Source: Labilithrix sp. (GTDB lineage Bacteria; Myxococcota_A; Polyangia; Polyangiales; Polyangiaceae). Taken from it: a stretch of 64,000 bases of DNA. This document shows, piece after piece, positions 18,365 through 27,003 of the stretch. The notes beneath the pieces were generated by a model. It saw only the letters and a list, made by a program, of their open reading frames with translations, had not been told where the DNA came from and made no database searches. The stretch is taken from NCBI GenBank assembly GCA_019637105.1, contig JAHBWF010000012.1, positions 1 to 64,000 on the forward strand, read 5' to 3'. The position numbers and the translations under genes are program-made. Numbering within the stretch: position 1 is the first letter of the stretch; each line of letters begins with the position of its first letter.

Positions 18365-19795
18365 TCACCAGCACGTTTTGGACCGGACCGCTCCGACGAG
18401 CTGCCGCGCCATGATGCGATGCACCTCGAGGTTCGGGTGGTAGTCGCACCCGAGCCCGTAGCGGAAGCCCTGCTCGACGAGGTCCATCTGATAGACCTTG
18501 CCGTCGCCGACGCGCTCCTGCTCCGCGACGATGCGGAGCAAGGCGTCGCGGAGGTTGCGCCGCGCGTTGTCGAGCGGAAACTGGTCGGTGACCATCGGCG
18601 GCACCGCGAGGAAGATGTGCGCGTCGGGGCGGCGCTGCCGGACCTTCTTCACGAGCTCGTGGTACTTCTGGAAGAACTGCTCGCGCTCGGCGGGGTCGTT
18701 CATGTCGCCGTCGGGGATGTTGTCGCCCGAAAGCTTGGTGGGATCCGTCGCGACGGGCAGCGTGTCGCGCGAGAAGTCGTTGGTGCCGAGGCTGATGAAG
18801 ACGACCTGCGGGACCTCCTCCGGCTTCTCCGTCGAGAAGTCCCACTTGAAGCCCTCGAAGTCGCTGGCGATCGTGCGCGTCTCCCACAGCTCCGGCACCG
18901 TGGTGAAGGTGTCGTCGTCCGGGACGATCTCGTTCGTCTGCGGGTCGCGCTTGAAGCGCTCCTTGTAGTTCTTGTAGACCCCCTTGCCCGACCAGCAGAT
19001 CGTGACGGCGTCGGCGTCGAGCTCGCGCGCGGTGAGCGACGTGAACGAGAGGAACTGGTTCTCCGTGATGGGCACGGTGATGGCGACCGGGTTGCCGTTC
19101 GCGTCGAGGATCGGGTTGCCCTGCGCGTCCTTCGCGTCGCGGACCTTGATCTCGAAGGGGCACGTCGCGTTCTTCCCCTCGTTGCCGTAGCCGCACACGA
19201 TCGAGTCGCCGATGAACTCCATCCGGCGCGCGCGACGGGTCGGCGGGAGCAGCGTCCCGCCGTTGAGCTCGAAGCCCTTGAACACGATCGAGCCCTTCTG
19301 CGCCTCCGTGTTCTTGTAGATCGTGACCTCGTGCGGCCGGCTCGGATCGAGGCCGTCGACGTCGTACGCCTCTTGAGGCTCGAGCGTCGGGTTGCCCGCG
19401 GCGTCGTTCTTCACCGTGATCCGGCGCGACTCCGGCGGGAGGTCGTCGACGGCGAACGTGAACATCTGGTCCTGCGGGACCGCGCCGGTGAGCTGCAGCT
19501 TCACGGTGAGCTTGCTCGTCCCCTGGAACCGCACCGTGATGTAGTTGCCCGACCAGTCGAACATCGGCTCCCCGGGCGAGTCCTCGGGGAACGCGAAGCG
19601 GCCGACGAACTTCGGCGCCGCGTCGCCGCCCGCCGCGCCGTTGGGCAGCGGCTGCACCACGGAGCAATCCGCCGGCGCGCCCGTGACGCCGCCGTTCTCC
19701 TTCGGGGCGTTGCGCTCGGCGAGGCGGACGACGCACGCCGGGAGCATGAGCGACGTCACGCAGGCGAGGGTCCGAAAGCGAAAGAGCGTCGACAT
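18365..19795 (-). CDS. CE2-type SGNH carbohydrate esterase lipoprotein
   Basis: 476 residues. The N-terminus is a lipoprotein signal with lipobox LMLPAC (Cys21). Residues about 55-185 look like the jelly-roll domain that precedes the catalytic domain in family CE2 esterases (GRFAFPEDSPGEPMFDWSGNYITVRF is one stretch in two pieces). The SGNH domain begins at RMEFIGDSIVCGYGN with nucleophile Ser198. It continues with a block-III-type ISLGTND and closes with the Asp-x-x-His-like GCDYHPN near the C-terminus. It probably removes acetyl groups from surface or environmental polysaccharide. Placement in a glycan locus with two acyltransferase domains suggests editing of the same polymer. Confidence 0.85.
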   Translation of the reverse strand: MSTLFRFRTLACVTSLMLPACVVRLAERNAPKENGGVTGAPADCSVVQPLPNGAAGGDAAPKFVGRFAFPEDSPGEPMFDWSGNYITVRFQGTSKLTVKLQLTGAVPQDQMFTFAVDDLPPESRRITVKNDAAGNPTLEPQEAYDVDGLDPSRPHEVTIYKNTEAQKGSIVFKGFELNGGTLLPPTRRARRMEFIGDSIVCGYGNEGKNATCPFEIKVRDAKDAQGNPILDANGNPVAITVPITENQFLSFTSLTARELDADAVTICWSGKGVYKNYKERFKRDPQTNEIVPDDDTFTTVPELWETRTIASDFEGFKWDFSTEKPEEVPQVVFISLGTNDFSRDTLPVATDPTKLSGDNIPDGDMNDPAEREQFFQKYHELVKKVRQRRPDAHIFLAVPPMVTDQFPLDNARRNLRDALLRIVAEQERVGDGKVYQMDLVEQGFRYGLGCDYHPNLEVHRIMARQLVGAVRSKTCW

Positions 19796-20174
19796 GATTC
19801 GGAGGGTCCGTCCGCCCGAAGCGGGAACGCGGTCTCTGGAGTTCTAGCATGCGACAGGGGCGGTCGAGGGTGGGTCCGAGACGTCGAGCCTGCGGCACGG
19901 GCCTTGTTTACGGCAGGCGAGATGCGCACGCCGGGCCTCGCCTCGCTCGACACGGAGACGCTCGCCGGCGCGGCGGGTCCGGTCCGCGAGGAGCACGGCG
20001 AGCGCCGCTCCGTTTGGGGCGTTCGTCCCCAACGTGGAGTGTTGCGACGGCCGATCCGGCGTGTCCGCCCGGCGGCGCGACGGAGTCGACGCCGTGACCC
20101 GGCCGGAACGACCGCGACCGGACACTTCACGCCGAAGTACACCCGCGAATAATCGAGCTTTTCGGAGGTAGGTT
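19796..20174. other. Divergent intergenic region with a hairpin at 20011-20034
   Basis: About 380 bp separate the esterase gene (minus) and the BY-kinase-like gene (plus). A hairpin CGTTTGGGG (20011-20019) / CCCCAACG (20027-20034) with a 7-nt loop and one bulged T is visible. No convincing reading frame is seen. The right end becomes A/T-richer (AATAATCGAGCTTTT near 20148-20162), which would suit a promoter for the plus-strand gene, but no clear -35/-10 pair can be defended. Confidence 0.35.
20164..20169 (+). promoter_or_regulatory. Ribosome-binding site that favours the TTG start at 20175
   Basis: A perfect GGAGGT lies 5 nt before TTG 20175. The downstream ATG at 20286 has no comparable site. 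This is the reason for choosing the longer protein. Confidence 0.5.
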
Positions 20175-20786
20175 TTGGATATACTGGAGCGCACCGACTC
20201 TCGCCGAGGAGCCCCGCCGCACGAAGACGGCGAGGAGCCTCGCGAGAAAGCTCTGAACGAACGACCCGGCGAACGACCTCCTTCAATGTCCCAAGGTACG
20301 AATCCGCTCGCGGGGTTTGACGGTGGCCTCACCTCGATGATGAGCGGGGCCAACACGATGGACCCCGTCTGGCAGCGACTCTGGCTGCGCTGCCAGCAGC
20401 ACGACTGGCAGTCGCTCGCGTTCATCGGCTCGAGCAAGCGCGATCCCGACGGCGTCCTCGAGATCGCGCACGGCATGGCCCGCCTGGCGAGCGAGCTCGG
20501 TCAGGAGCTCACCGTCTTCGACGCGCGCAACCTCGGTCTGAAGGACATGGGGCGCATGCTCGCGCAGATCCAGAGCATCACCAGCCGCGGCAAGCGGTGC
20601 ATCGTGGTGCTGAAGCTCGTCACCGAGAACGCGACGACCGTGCCGATGGCGCAGAACGTCGACGCGGCGCTCCTCGGCGTCTTCATCGGCGAGACGAGCG
20701 TCATCGCCGCGTCGCGCACCGTCGACGAGGTCGGCCGCCCGAAGTTCCTCGGCTCGGTCGTCCTCAACGCCTCGCTGGCCAAGTAG
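20175..20786 (+). CDS. Small BY-kinase-like protein lacking a Walker A motif
   Basis: 203 residues from TTG 20175, or 166 from ATG 20286 (MSQGTNPLAG). The core from WQRLWLRCQQHDWQSLAFIG resembles the nucleotide-binding domain of bacterial tyrosine kinases of the CpsD/Wzc type. The P-loop position reads GSSKRDPDGVLEIAHGMARL instead of a GKS-containing loop. The Walker A' position reads TVFDARN, and the C-terminal VIAASRTVDEVGRPKFLGSVVLNA matches the G-V-V-L-N end of BY kinases. No C-terminal tyrosine cluster is present. It probably binds the kinase-less Wzz-like protein as a structural or regulatory partner rather than catalysing phosphorylation; homology is judged by eye. Confidence 0.55.
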   Translation: MDILERTDSRRGAPPHEDGEEPREKALNERPGERPPSMSQGTNPLAGFDGGLTSMMSGANTMDPVWQRLWLRCQQHDWQSLAFIGSSKRDPDGVLEIAHGMARLASELGQELTVFDARNLGLKDMGRMLAQIQSITSRGKRCIVVLKLVTENATTVPMAQNVDAALLGVFIGETSVIAASRTVDEVGRPKFLGSVVLNASLAK

Positions 20787-21031
20787 GCCAGCGTCGCGTG
20801 GGTCCGCGCGGTCGGCCGATCGGTCGGAAGGCCGAGGCGCGCCTCGAGAGCGCCGCGTCCCACGCGCGACGCCGAGCGACGCTGCGGGCTCCGTCTCCGC
20901 GCGGGCCTCCGCGCCTCGGGGGCGGCGCGCCGGGCCGTCCGGTTTCGTCGTTTGCGATACTCTTCTTGGTTTCCACGCTGTCCACCTCAAGCTCGATCGT
21001 GATAGTGTCGCTCTCGGTCGCAGGAACTGCG

Positions 21032-21051
21032 GTCCGCTGAAGACAGCGGAC
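21032..21051 (+). promoter_or_regulatory. Leader hairpin before the porin-kinase operon
   Basis: GTCCGCTG (21032-21039) and CAGCGGAC (21044-21051) form a perfect 8-bp stem with tetraloop AAGA, ending 22 nt before the porin ATG. The 286-bp gap upstream also holds a possible extended -10 (TGCGATACT, 20954-20961) without a clear -35. The hairpin could influence translation or mRNA stability of the operon. Confidence 0.35.
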
Positions 21052-21073
21052 AACCCGCCGAGAGGCTCGACGA

Positions 21074-22231
21074 ATGTGGTCACGAGGCTGGCTCGCTGCG
21101 TTGCTGCTGGTCGTCTGTCCACGCGTCGCCGGAGCCGCGGAGGTGCCGATCCCGGGGAACGAGCGCGCGGTCGAGGTCCACGGCTTCGTCAGCCCGGGCT
21201 TCCTCGTGACGACGAGCAACAACTACCTCGCGAAGTCCAGGCGAGGGAGCTTCGAGTTCACCGAGGTCGGCATCAACTTCACCGTGCCGATCACCGACAG
21301 GCTCCGGAGCGGCGTCCAGCTCTTCGCCCGCGACCTCGGACCGACGGGCAACTACTCGCCGAAGGCCGACTGGTTCTACCTCGATTATCGCTTCGAGGAC
21401 TGGCTCGGCCTCCGCGCCGGACGCGTGAAGATCCCGTTCGGCCTCTACAACGACAGCAGCGACGTCGACGCCGCTCGCGTGCCGATCCTCCTGCCGCAGT
21501 CCCTCTACTCGATCAACAACCGCGATTTCCTCCTCGCGCAGACCGGCGCCGAGGTCTACGGCCGGGTGCGGATGCAGGGCCTCGGCGCGCTCGAGTACCG
21601 CATCTACGGCGGGACGATCTTCCTCGACGTCGCGTCCCAGACGACGTTGAGCACGCAGGTCACGAACCTCGACGTCCCGTACGTCGCCGGCCAGCGGCTG
21701 ATCTGGGAGACGCCGGTCGAGGGCCTGCGCGCCGGCGCGAGCCTCCAGGCGCTGCGCCTCGACGCCGACGTCCGCCTCCCCGACCGGCCCCCCGTCTCGC
21801 TCGGCGTCCCCGCCGTGCTGTGGGTGGGCTCCGCCGAATACGCGCTGCACGACCTCTTGCTCTCGGCCGAATACTCGCGCTGGATAGCCCGCCTCGAGAG
21901 CAACGACGCGACCGTCGTCCCGCCCGCGCGCGGGATCAGCGAGCGCGCGTACGCCATGGCCTCGTACCGGGTGAACGAGTGGTTCCAGCCCGGCGCTTAT
22001 TACTCGCTCTACTACCCCGACGTGAAGCGCCGCTCCGGACGCGAGGCGATGCAGCACGACGTCGCCGCGACGCTTCGCTTCGACATCAACCACAACTGGC
22101 TCGTGAAGCTCGAGGGCCACTTCATGAGCGGCACGGCCATGCTGAGCGCCGACCTCAACGACGGGCGAACGCCGGCTCAGCTCGACCGCAACTGGGGGGT
22201 CTTCCTCGTGAAGACCACGGCCCACTTCTGA
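21074..22231 (+). CDS. Outer-membrane porin
   Basis: 385 residues. A signal peptide (MWSRGWLAALLLVVCPRVAG, cleavage after AGA about residue 21) is followed by HGFVSPGFLVTTSNNYL, a porin-like first strand. The mature part is full of alternating aromatic beta-strands, for example FYLDYRFEDWLGLRAGRVKIPFG and YAMASYRVNEWFQPGAYYSLYYP, and ends VFLVKTTAHF with the terminal Phe beta-signal. The KIPFG-LYN segment recalls OprP/OprO-like and short-chain porins. The next gene, a PstS-like periplasmic protein, starts 8 nt downstream, so the two are cotranscribed. An anion or phosphate substrate is possible by association but unproven. Confidence 0.8.
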   Translation: MWSRGWLAALLLVVCPRVAGAAEVPIPGNERAVEVHGFVSPGFLVTTSNNYLAKSRRGSFEFTEVGINFTVPITDRLRSGVQLFARDLGPTGNYSPKADWFYLDYRFEDWLGLRAGRVKIPFGLYNDSSDVDAARVPILLPQSLYSINNRDFLLAQTGAEVYGRVRMQGLGALEYRIYGGTIFLDVASQTTLSTQVTNLDVPYVAGQRLIWETPVEGLRAGASLQALRLDADVRLPDRPPVSLGVPAVLWVGSAEYALHDLLLSAEYSRWIARLESNDATVVPPARGISERAYAMASYRVNEWFQPGAYYSLYYPDVKRRSGREAMQHDVAATLRFDINHNWLVKLEGHFMSGTAMLSADLNDGRTPAQLDRNWGVFLVKTTAHF

Positions 22232-22238
22232 GCCGACG

Positions 22239-22691
22239 ATGCGCCCCTTAGAGCAGGCAGCTCGAGTCCTCCTCCTCGCGCTCTTCGCCCTCGTCGTCTC
22301 GCCCGGCGAGGTGTCGGCGGAGGCCGCGGCGCCGGCGTTCGTCGTGATCGTCCACCCGAGCAACCCCGCGGGCGCGCTCGAGCGGTCGTTCGTCGCCGAC
22401 GCGTTCCTCAAGAAGACGACCCGCTGGCCCGACGGCGGCGTCATCAAGCCGGTCGACCTCCCGCCGACGTCGACGACGCGCGAGCGGTTCTCTCGCGACG
22501 TGCTGAAGCGCTCGGTCGCGGCGGTGAAGACCTACTGGCAGCAGATCATCTTCTCCGGGCGCGACGTCCCGCCCGCCGAGCTCTCGGGCGACGAGGCCGT
22601 CGTGCAGTACGTCCTGACCCACCGCGGGGCGATCGGCTACGTCTCCGGCGGCGCGCGCGTGGGCGACGCCAAGACCGTGAGCGTGCGCTGA
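22239..22691 (+). CDS. Minimal PstS-like periplasmic substrate-binding protein
   Basis: 150 residues. A signal peptide of about 28 residues ends at EVSA. The mature part, about 120 residues, resembles one lobe region of phosphate-type binding proteins: VVIVHPSNPAGALERSFVADAFLKKTTRWPDGG, then ERFSRDVLKRSVAAVKTYWQQIIFSG and the terminal block VQYVLTHRGAIGYVSG, which is typical of PstS-like C-termini. It is far shorter than transport PstS (about 320 residues) and no ABC permease is nearby, so a sensory role is more likely. It sits 7 bp after the porin and 2 bp before the hybrid kinase, consistent with presenting a ligand to the kinase. Confidence 0.75.
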   Translation: MRPLEQAARVLLLALFALVVSPGEVSAEAAAPAFVVIVHPSNPAGALERSFVADAFLKKTTRWPDGGVIKPVDLPPTSTTRERFSRDVLKRSVAAVKTYWQQIIFSGRDVPPAELSGDEAVVQYVLTHRGAIGYVSGGARVGDAKTVSVR

Positions 22692-22693
22692 CC

Positions 22694-25600
22694 ATGCGCC
22701 TCACGCTCCGCGCCAAGCTCGCCGCGATCGTCGGGAGCGCCGCGCTCGCGCTCCTCGTGGTCATCGCGACCAACCGGGTCGCCACCCAGCGGGTGGACGA
22801 TCAGCTCGGCGAGATCCAGCGGCGTCAGATCCCGAAGATGGAGATCGGCCCGCGGCTCTCCAGCGATTTCGCCTCGCTCCGGCGCGGCTACCAGGACGCC
22901 GTGGCCGCGCACGACGCCGAGGCGCTCGACCGGACGCGCGAGCTCCTCACGCGCCTGCTCGGGCGCCTCGACGAGGGCCGCGACGTCCTCGACGCCGCCG
23001 CGAGCGCGGCGTTCCGCGCGGCGCTCACCGACTACGACGCGAGCGCCCTCGACGTCTCGCGCCGGATGCTGGCGGGGGAAGGCGGAGAGGCCCTCGTCGA
23101 ATCGATCGCCGAGATGCAGAAGCGCCAGGCGCGCGCCGAGGAGCTGCTCGAGCAGGTGGTCACGTTCGACCAGCGCGATCTCGCGACGGCCTTCAACGCC
23201 GCGCGCGCCGCGCCGGTCGCGAGCGCGCGCGCCCAGCTCGCGACCACGCTCGCCTGCCTCGCCGCCGTGCTCGCCCTCTCGGTCGGGCTGAGCCGGGGCG
23301 TCGTCCGCTCGCTCGCGCGGCTCGAGGCCGGCTTCAGCCGCTTCGCCCGCGGGGCGTTCGACGAGCCGATCGTCGTCCCCGGCGGGGACGAGATCGCCCA
23401 CGTCGCCTCCGAGGCGAACCGAATGGCCGAGAGCCTCTCGCGCCTGGCCTCCGATCGGGAGCGCGCCGACTGGGTGAAGACGGGGATCGTCGAGCTGACG
23501 CACGCGCTCCGTGGAGATCTCGACGAGACGGAGGTCGCGGAGCGGGCGGCGCGCACCCTCGCGCGCTACGTCCGCGCGCCGGCCGCGGCGCTCTACGTCG
23601 CGCGCGGCGAGGATCGTAGGACGCTCGAGCTCCTCGGTCACCACGCGGCGACGCGCGGGGCGTCGGCGGGCGACGCGCCGCCGAGCTTCGAGCTGGGCGA
23701 GGGCCTCGTCGGCGAAGCCGCGCGTTCGCGCGAGCTCGTCGTCGTCGATCCCGCGCCGGCGGACTTCCTCCGCGTGAGGTCGGGGCTCGGCGAGGGCGCG
23801 CCCTCGGTGCTCGTCCTCGTCCCGCTCGTCCGCGACCAGGAGATCCGCGGCGTCCTCGAGCTCGCCCTCTTCGAGCCGCTCTCGGCGGAGGCGCGCGAGC
23901 TGCTCCTCACCGCGCGCGAGAACGTCGCCGTCAGCCTCGCCGTCGCGGCGGCCCGCGCCGCGACGCGCGAGCTCTTGGCGCGGACGCAGGGCCAGGCGAC
24001 GCGGCTCCTCCAGCAGGAGGAGGAGCTGAAGGCGACCAACGAGGAGCTCCGCTGCCAGCAGGAGGAGCTGCGGCAGACCAACGAGGAGCTCGCCGCGCAC
24101 GCGCGCGAGCTCGCGCGGCAGCGCATCGCGCTCGAGGCGAAGAACGCCGACCTCGAGGAGATAGGCCTCCGCTTCGAGCAGAAGGCCGCCGAGCTCGCGA
24201 CCGTCAGCACGTACAAGTCGCAGTTCCTCGCGAACATGTCGCACGAGCTCCGGACGCCGCTCAACAGCATGCTGCTGCTGTCGAAGCTCCTGGCGGACAA
24301 CGCCGAGCAGAACCTCACGGCGAAGCAGATCGAGTACGCGAGGACCGTCCACTCCGCCGGCAAGGACCTCCTCTTCCTCATCAACCAGGTGCTCGATCTC
24401 GCCAAGGTCGAGGCGGGCAAGCAGACGATCCACCTCGAGCCGGTGCGCGTCGAGGACGTCGTCGAGCGCGTCCGGCAGGTGTTCACGCCGCTGGCGAGCG
24501 AGAAGGGGCTCGCGCTCGTCGTCGAGATCGCGAAGGGCGCCCCCGAGATCGTCACGACCGACGCCCAGCGGCTCGGTCAGATCCTGACGAACCTCGTGGG
24601 CAACGCGATCAAGTTCACCGAGCGCGGCGCCGTGAAGCTCGCCGTCCACCGCCCCGCCGGCCCGATCGACGCGCGCGGCCGCGCGCTCGCCCCCGAGACG
24701 ACGGTCGCGTTCTCGGTGTCGGACACCGGCTCGGGCATCGCGCCCGAGCACCAGGCGCGCGTGTTCGTGCCGTTCGAGCAGCTCGACGGCTCGACCCAAC
24801 GGCGCCAAGGCGGGACCGGGCTCGGGCTCGGCATCGCGCGCGAGCTCGCCGCGCTCCTCGGCGGCGACCTCCAGCTTCAGAGCGTCCTCGGACAGGGCAG
24901 CACGTTCGTCTGCTACCTGCCCGAGGGCGGCGATCGCCCGTCGGCGCCCGGGCGGGCGCGCCCGCGCGACGAGCCCTCCGACGGCGAGGCGTCGAGGATC
25001 GACCTCCTCGTCGTCGAGGACGATCCGACGTTCGCCGCGGTCCTCGGGCAGATCATCGAGGAGCGCGGCCTCGTCTACTCGACCGCGCGAGACGGCGCGA
25101 CGGGCCTCCGACTCGCGCGGGAGCGACGCCCGCGCGGCATCATCCTCGACGTCAAGCTGCCCGACCTCGACGGCTGGCAGGTGATGGAGCAGCTCCGGGC
25201 GAACCCGAGCACGGCGTCGATCCCCGTGCACTTCATCTCCGGCGTGGAGATGCCCGAGCGCGGGCTCGCGATGGGCGCCGCCGGCTACCTGACCAAGCCC
25301 GCCGAGCGCGAGGACCTCGTCCGCGTGATCGAGGCGCTCGGCCCGAAGCGCGACCGCGCCACGCATCGCGTCCTCGTCGTCGACGACGACGAGGACGCGG
25401 GCGAGTCGTTGGTCGAGCAGCTCGCCCGAGGCGGCCTCCAGGCGCGGCGGGCGACGAACACCCGGCACGCCCTCGACCTGCTCGAGCAGGAGCGCTTCGC
25501 GTGCCTGATCCTCGACCCGTCCGTCCCGGACAGCCAGGAGCTCGAGCTGCTCGAGGCGCTGCAGCGGCGCGGGGGCGCCGACATGCCGGCGGTCGTCGTC

Positions 25601-26182
25601 TACACGAGCCGTCAGCTCAGCCGGCCCGAGGTGGCGCGCCTCGAGGCGTACGTCGAGACCGTCATCCTGAAGGACGGGCAGGCCTCGGCGGAGCGCCTCC
25701 TCGACGAGATCCGGCTCTTCGTCCGCCGCCTCGAGGGCGGGCTGCCGCGCCGCTCCCTCGGCCCGCGCAGGGGCGAGCTCGACGTTCGGCTCGAGGGCAA
25801 GAAGGTCCTCGTGGTCGACGACGACATGCGCACGGCCTACGCGCTCTCGGCGACGCTCCGGGCGAAGGGCGCCGAGGTGCTGGTCGCCGAGACCGGCGCG
25901 GTGGCGCTCGACGTCCTCGCGGCGACCCCGGACGTCGACGCGATCCTCATGGACGTGATGATGCCGGAGATGGACGGCCACGAAGCCACGCGGCGGATCC
26001 GCCGGCAGCCCGCGTTCGCGCGCCTGCCGATCGTCGCGCTCACCGCCAAGGCGATGAAGGGCGACGAGGCGCGCTGCCTCGAGGCCGGGGCGAGCGCGTA
26101 CCTGCCCAAGCCGATCGACGCCGACGCGCTGCTGGAGCTCCTCCACGCCCAACTCCGTCCGGCCGGGCGGGACCACGGATGA
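22694..26182 (+). CDS. Hybrid sensor histidine kinase: TM-HAMP-GAF-HisKA-HATPase-REC-REC-REC
   Basis: 1162 residues. TM1 (about 9-28) and TM2 (about 178-200) enclose a helical four-helix-bundle-like periplasmic domain. HAMP spans about 200-255, GAF about 270-415, and a coiled coil with ATNEELRCQQEEL/QTNEELAAH repeats about 430-510. HisKA has the phospho-acceptor SHELRTPL (His517). HATPase shows NAIKFTE, DTGSGIAP and GTGLGLGIA. Three receivers follow with Asp819 (ILDVKLPDLDG), Asp941 (ILDPSVPDS) and Asp1087 (LMDVMMPEMDG). The second receiver is divergent around its Asp. CheR overlaps its stop (ATGA). The PstS-like gene just upstream is the likely ligand-binding partner, by context. Confidence 0.9.
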   Translation: MRLTLRAKLAAIVGSAALALLVVIATNRVATQRVDDQLGEIQRRQIPKMEIGPRLSSDFASLRRGYQDAVAAHDAEALDRTRELLTRLLGRLDEGRDVLDAAASAAFRAALTDYDASALDVSRRMLAGEGGEALVESIAEMQKRQARAEELLEQVVTFDQRDLATAFNAARAAPVASARAQLATTLACLAAVLALSVGLSRGVVRSLARLEAGFSRFARGAFDEPIVVPGGDEIAHVASEANRMAESLSRLASDRERADWVKTGIVELTHALRGDLDETEVAERAARTLARYVRAPAAALYVARGEDRRTLELLGHHAATRGASAGDAPPSFELGEGLVGEAARSRELVVVDPAPADFLRVRSGLGEGAPSVLVLVPLVRDQEIRGVLELALFEPLSAEARELLLTARENVAVSLAVAAARAATRELLARTQGQATRLLQQEEELKATNEELRCQQEELRQTNEELAAHARELARQRIALEAKNADLEEIGLRFEQKAAELATVSTYKSQFLANMSHELRTPLNSMLLLSKLLADNAEQNLTAKQIEYARTVHSAGKDLLFLINQVLDLAKVEAGKQTIHLEPVRVEDVVERVRQVFTPLASEKGLALVVEIAKGAPEIVTTDAQRLGQILTNLVGNAIKFTERGAVKLAVHRPAGPIDARGRALAPETTVAFSVSDTGSGIAPEHQARVFVPFEQLDGSTQRRQGGTGLGLGIARELAALLGGDLQLQSVLGQGSTFVCYLPEGGDRPSAPGRARPRDEPSDGEASRIDLLVVEDDPTFAAVLGQIIEERGLVYSTARDGATGLRLARERRPRGIILDVKLPDLDGWQVMEQLRANPSTASIPVHFISGVEMPERGLAMGAAGYLTKPAEREDLVRVIEALGPKRDRATHRVLVVDDDEDAGESLVEQLARGGLQARRATNTRHALDLLEQERFACLILDPSVPDSQELELLEALQRRGGADMPAVVVYTSRQLSRPEVARLEAYVETVILKDGQASAERLLDEIRLFVRRLEGGLPRRSLGPRRGELDVRLEGKKVLVVDDDMRTAYALSATLRAKGAEVLVAETGAVALDVLAATPDVDAILMDVMMPEMDGHEATRRIRRQPAFARLPIVALTAKAMKGDEARCLEAGASAYLPKPIDADALLELLHAQLRPAGRDHG

Positions 26183-27003
26183 GCGACGACGTCGAGAGCA
26201 TCGAGATCCGCTTGCTGCTCGAGGCGGTCCACGCCCGCTACGGCTACGATCTCCGCGACTACGCGGCCGCGTCGATGCGCCGGCGCGTCCTCGCCGCGCT
26301 CGCGAGCTCGGGGCTCCCGCACCTCGCCGAGCTGCAGCACCGCGTGCTCCACGATCGCGAGTGCTTCTCCGACCTGCTCGAGCGGCTGACCGTGCGCGTG
26401 AGCGAGCTGTTCCGCGACCCGGCGTCGTTCCACGCGTTCCGCGCCCGCGTCGTCCCGCTCCTGCGCACCTACCCCTTCCTCAAGATCTGGCACGCGGGCT
26501 GCGCGACGGGCCAGGAGGCCTACACGAGCGCGATCCTCCTGACCGAGGAGGGGCTCTACGAGCGCGCCCAGCTCTACGCGACCGACCTGAGCCAGCGGGC
26601 GCTCCGCGACGCGAAGGAGGCGGTCTACCCCGCGACGGCGCTCCCGGTCTTCGAGCAGAACCACCGCGCGTCCGGGGCGACCACCGACCTCGCCGATCAC
26701 ATCACAGCGGCGTACGACCACATTTCCATCCGCGAGTCGCTGCGGAAGAACATCCTCTTCTTCCACCACGATCTCGTCTCCGATCACGTCTTCGGCGAGA
26801 TGCACGTCGTCTTCTGCAAAAATGTGCTCATTTATTTCGGTCGGGAGCTGCGGGAGCGGGTGCTCCAGAAGCTCGCGCAGAGCCTCCGGCCCGGCGGCTT
26901 CCTCTGCCTCGGCACGGCCGAGCGCCTCACCGGCGCCACGGCGACCGAGAAGACCTTCACTCCGTTCTCCGCCGAAGCGCGGATCTATCGGTACGAGCCA
27001 TGA
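26179..27003 (+). CDS. cheR: CheR-type SAM-dependent methyltransferase
   Basis: 274 residues, the normal CheR length. The N-terminal helical domain contains YGYDLRDYAAASMRRRV. The SAM-binding domain starts KIWHAGCATGQEAYT and has the CheR signatures TDLSQRALRDAKEAVYP, VFCKNVLIYF and LCLGTAERL. CheR methylates glutamates of chemoreceptors. No chemoreceptor lies in the window, so this copy probably modifies a receptor elsewhere or the kinase partner, as seen in other CheR-linked hybrid kinases. Its ATG overlaps the preceding stop, and its own stop overlaps the next start, so expression is coupled. Confidence 0.93.
   Translation: MSDDVESIEIRLLLEAVHARYGYDLRDYAAASMRRRVLAALASSGLPHLAELQHRVLHDRECFSDLLERLTVRVSELFRDPASFHAFRARVVPLLRTYPFLKIWHAGCATGQEAYTSAILLTEEGLYERAQLYATDLSQRALRDAKEAVYPATALPVFEQNHRASGATTDLADHITAAYDHISIRESLRKNILFFHHDLVSDHVFGEMHVVFCKNVLIYFGRELRERVLQKLAQSLRPGGFLCLGTAERLTGATATEKTFTPFSAEARIYRYEP

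Noticed and set aside
20180-20185. TATACT as a -10 element for the BY-kinase-like gene
   Set aside because: No acceptable -35 is found upstream, and the hexamer lies inside the preferred coding start with its GGAGGT site.
22637-26176. Long antisense frame opposite the hybrid histidine kinase
   Set aside because: The plus strand carries an unmistakable multi-domain kinase; the antisense product is Arg/Glu/Ala-rich and without motifs.
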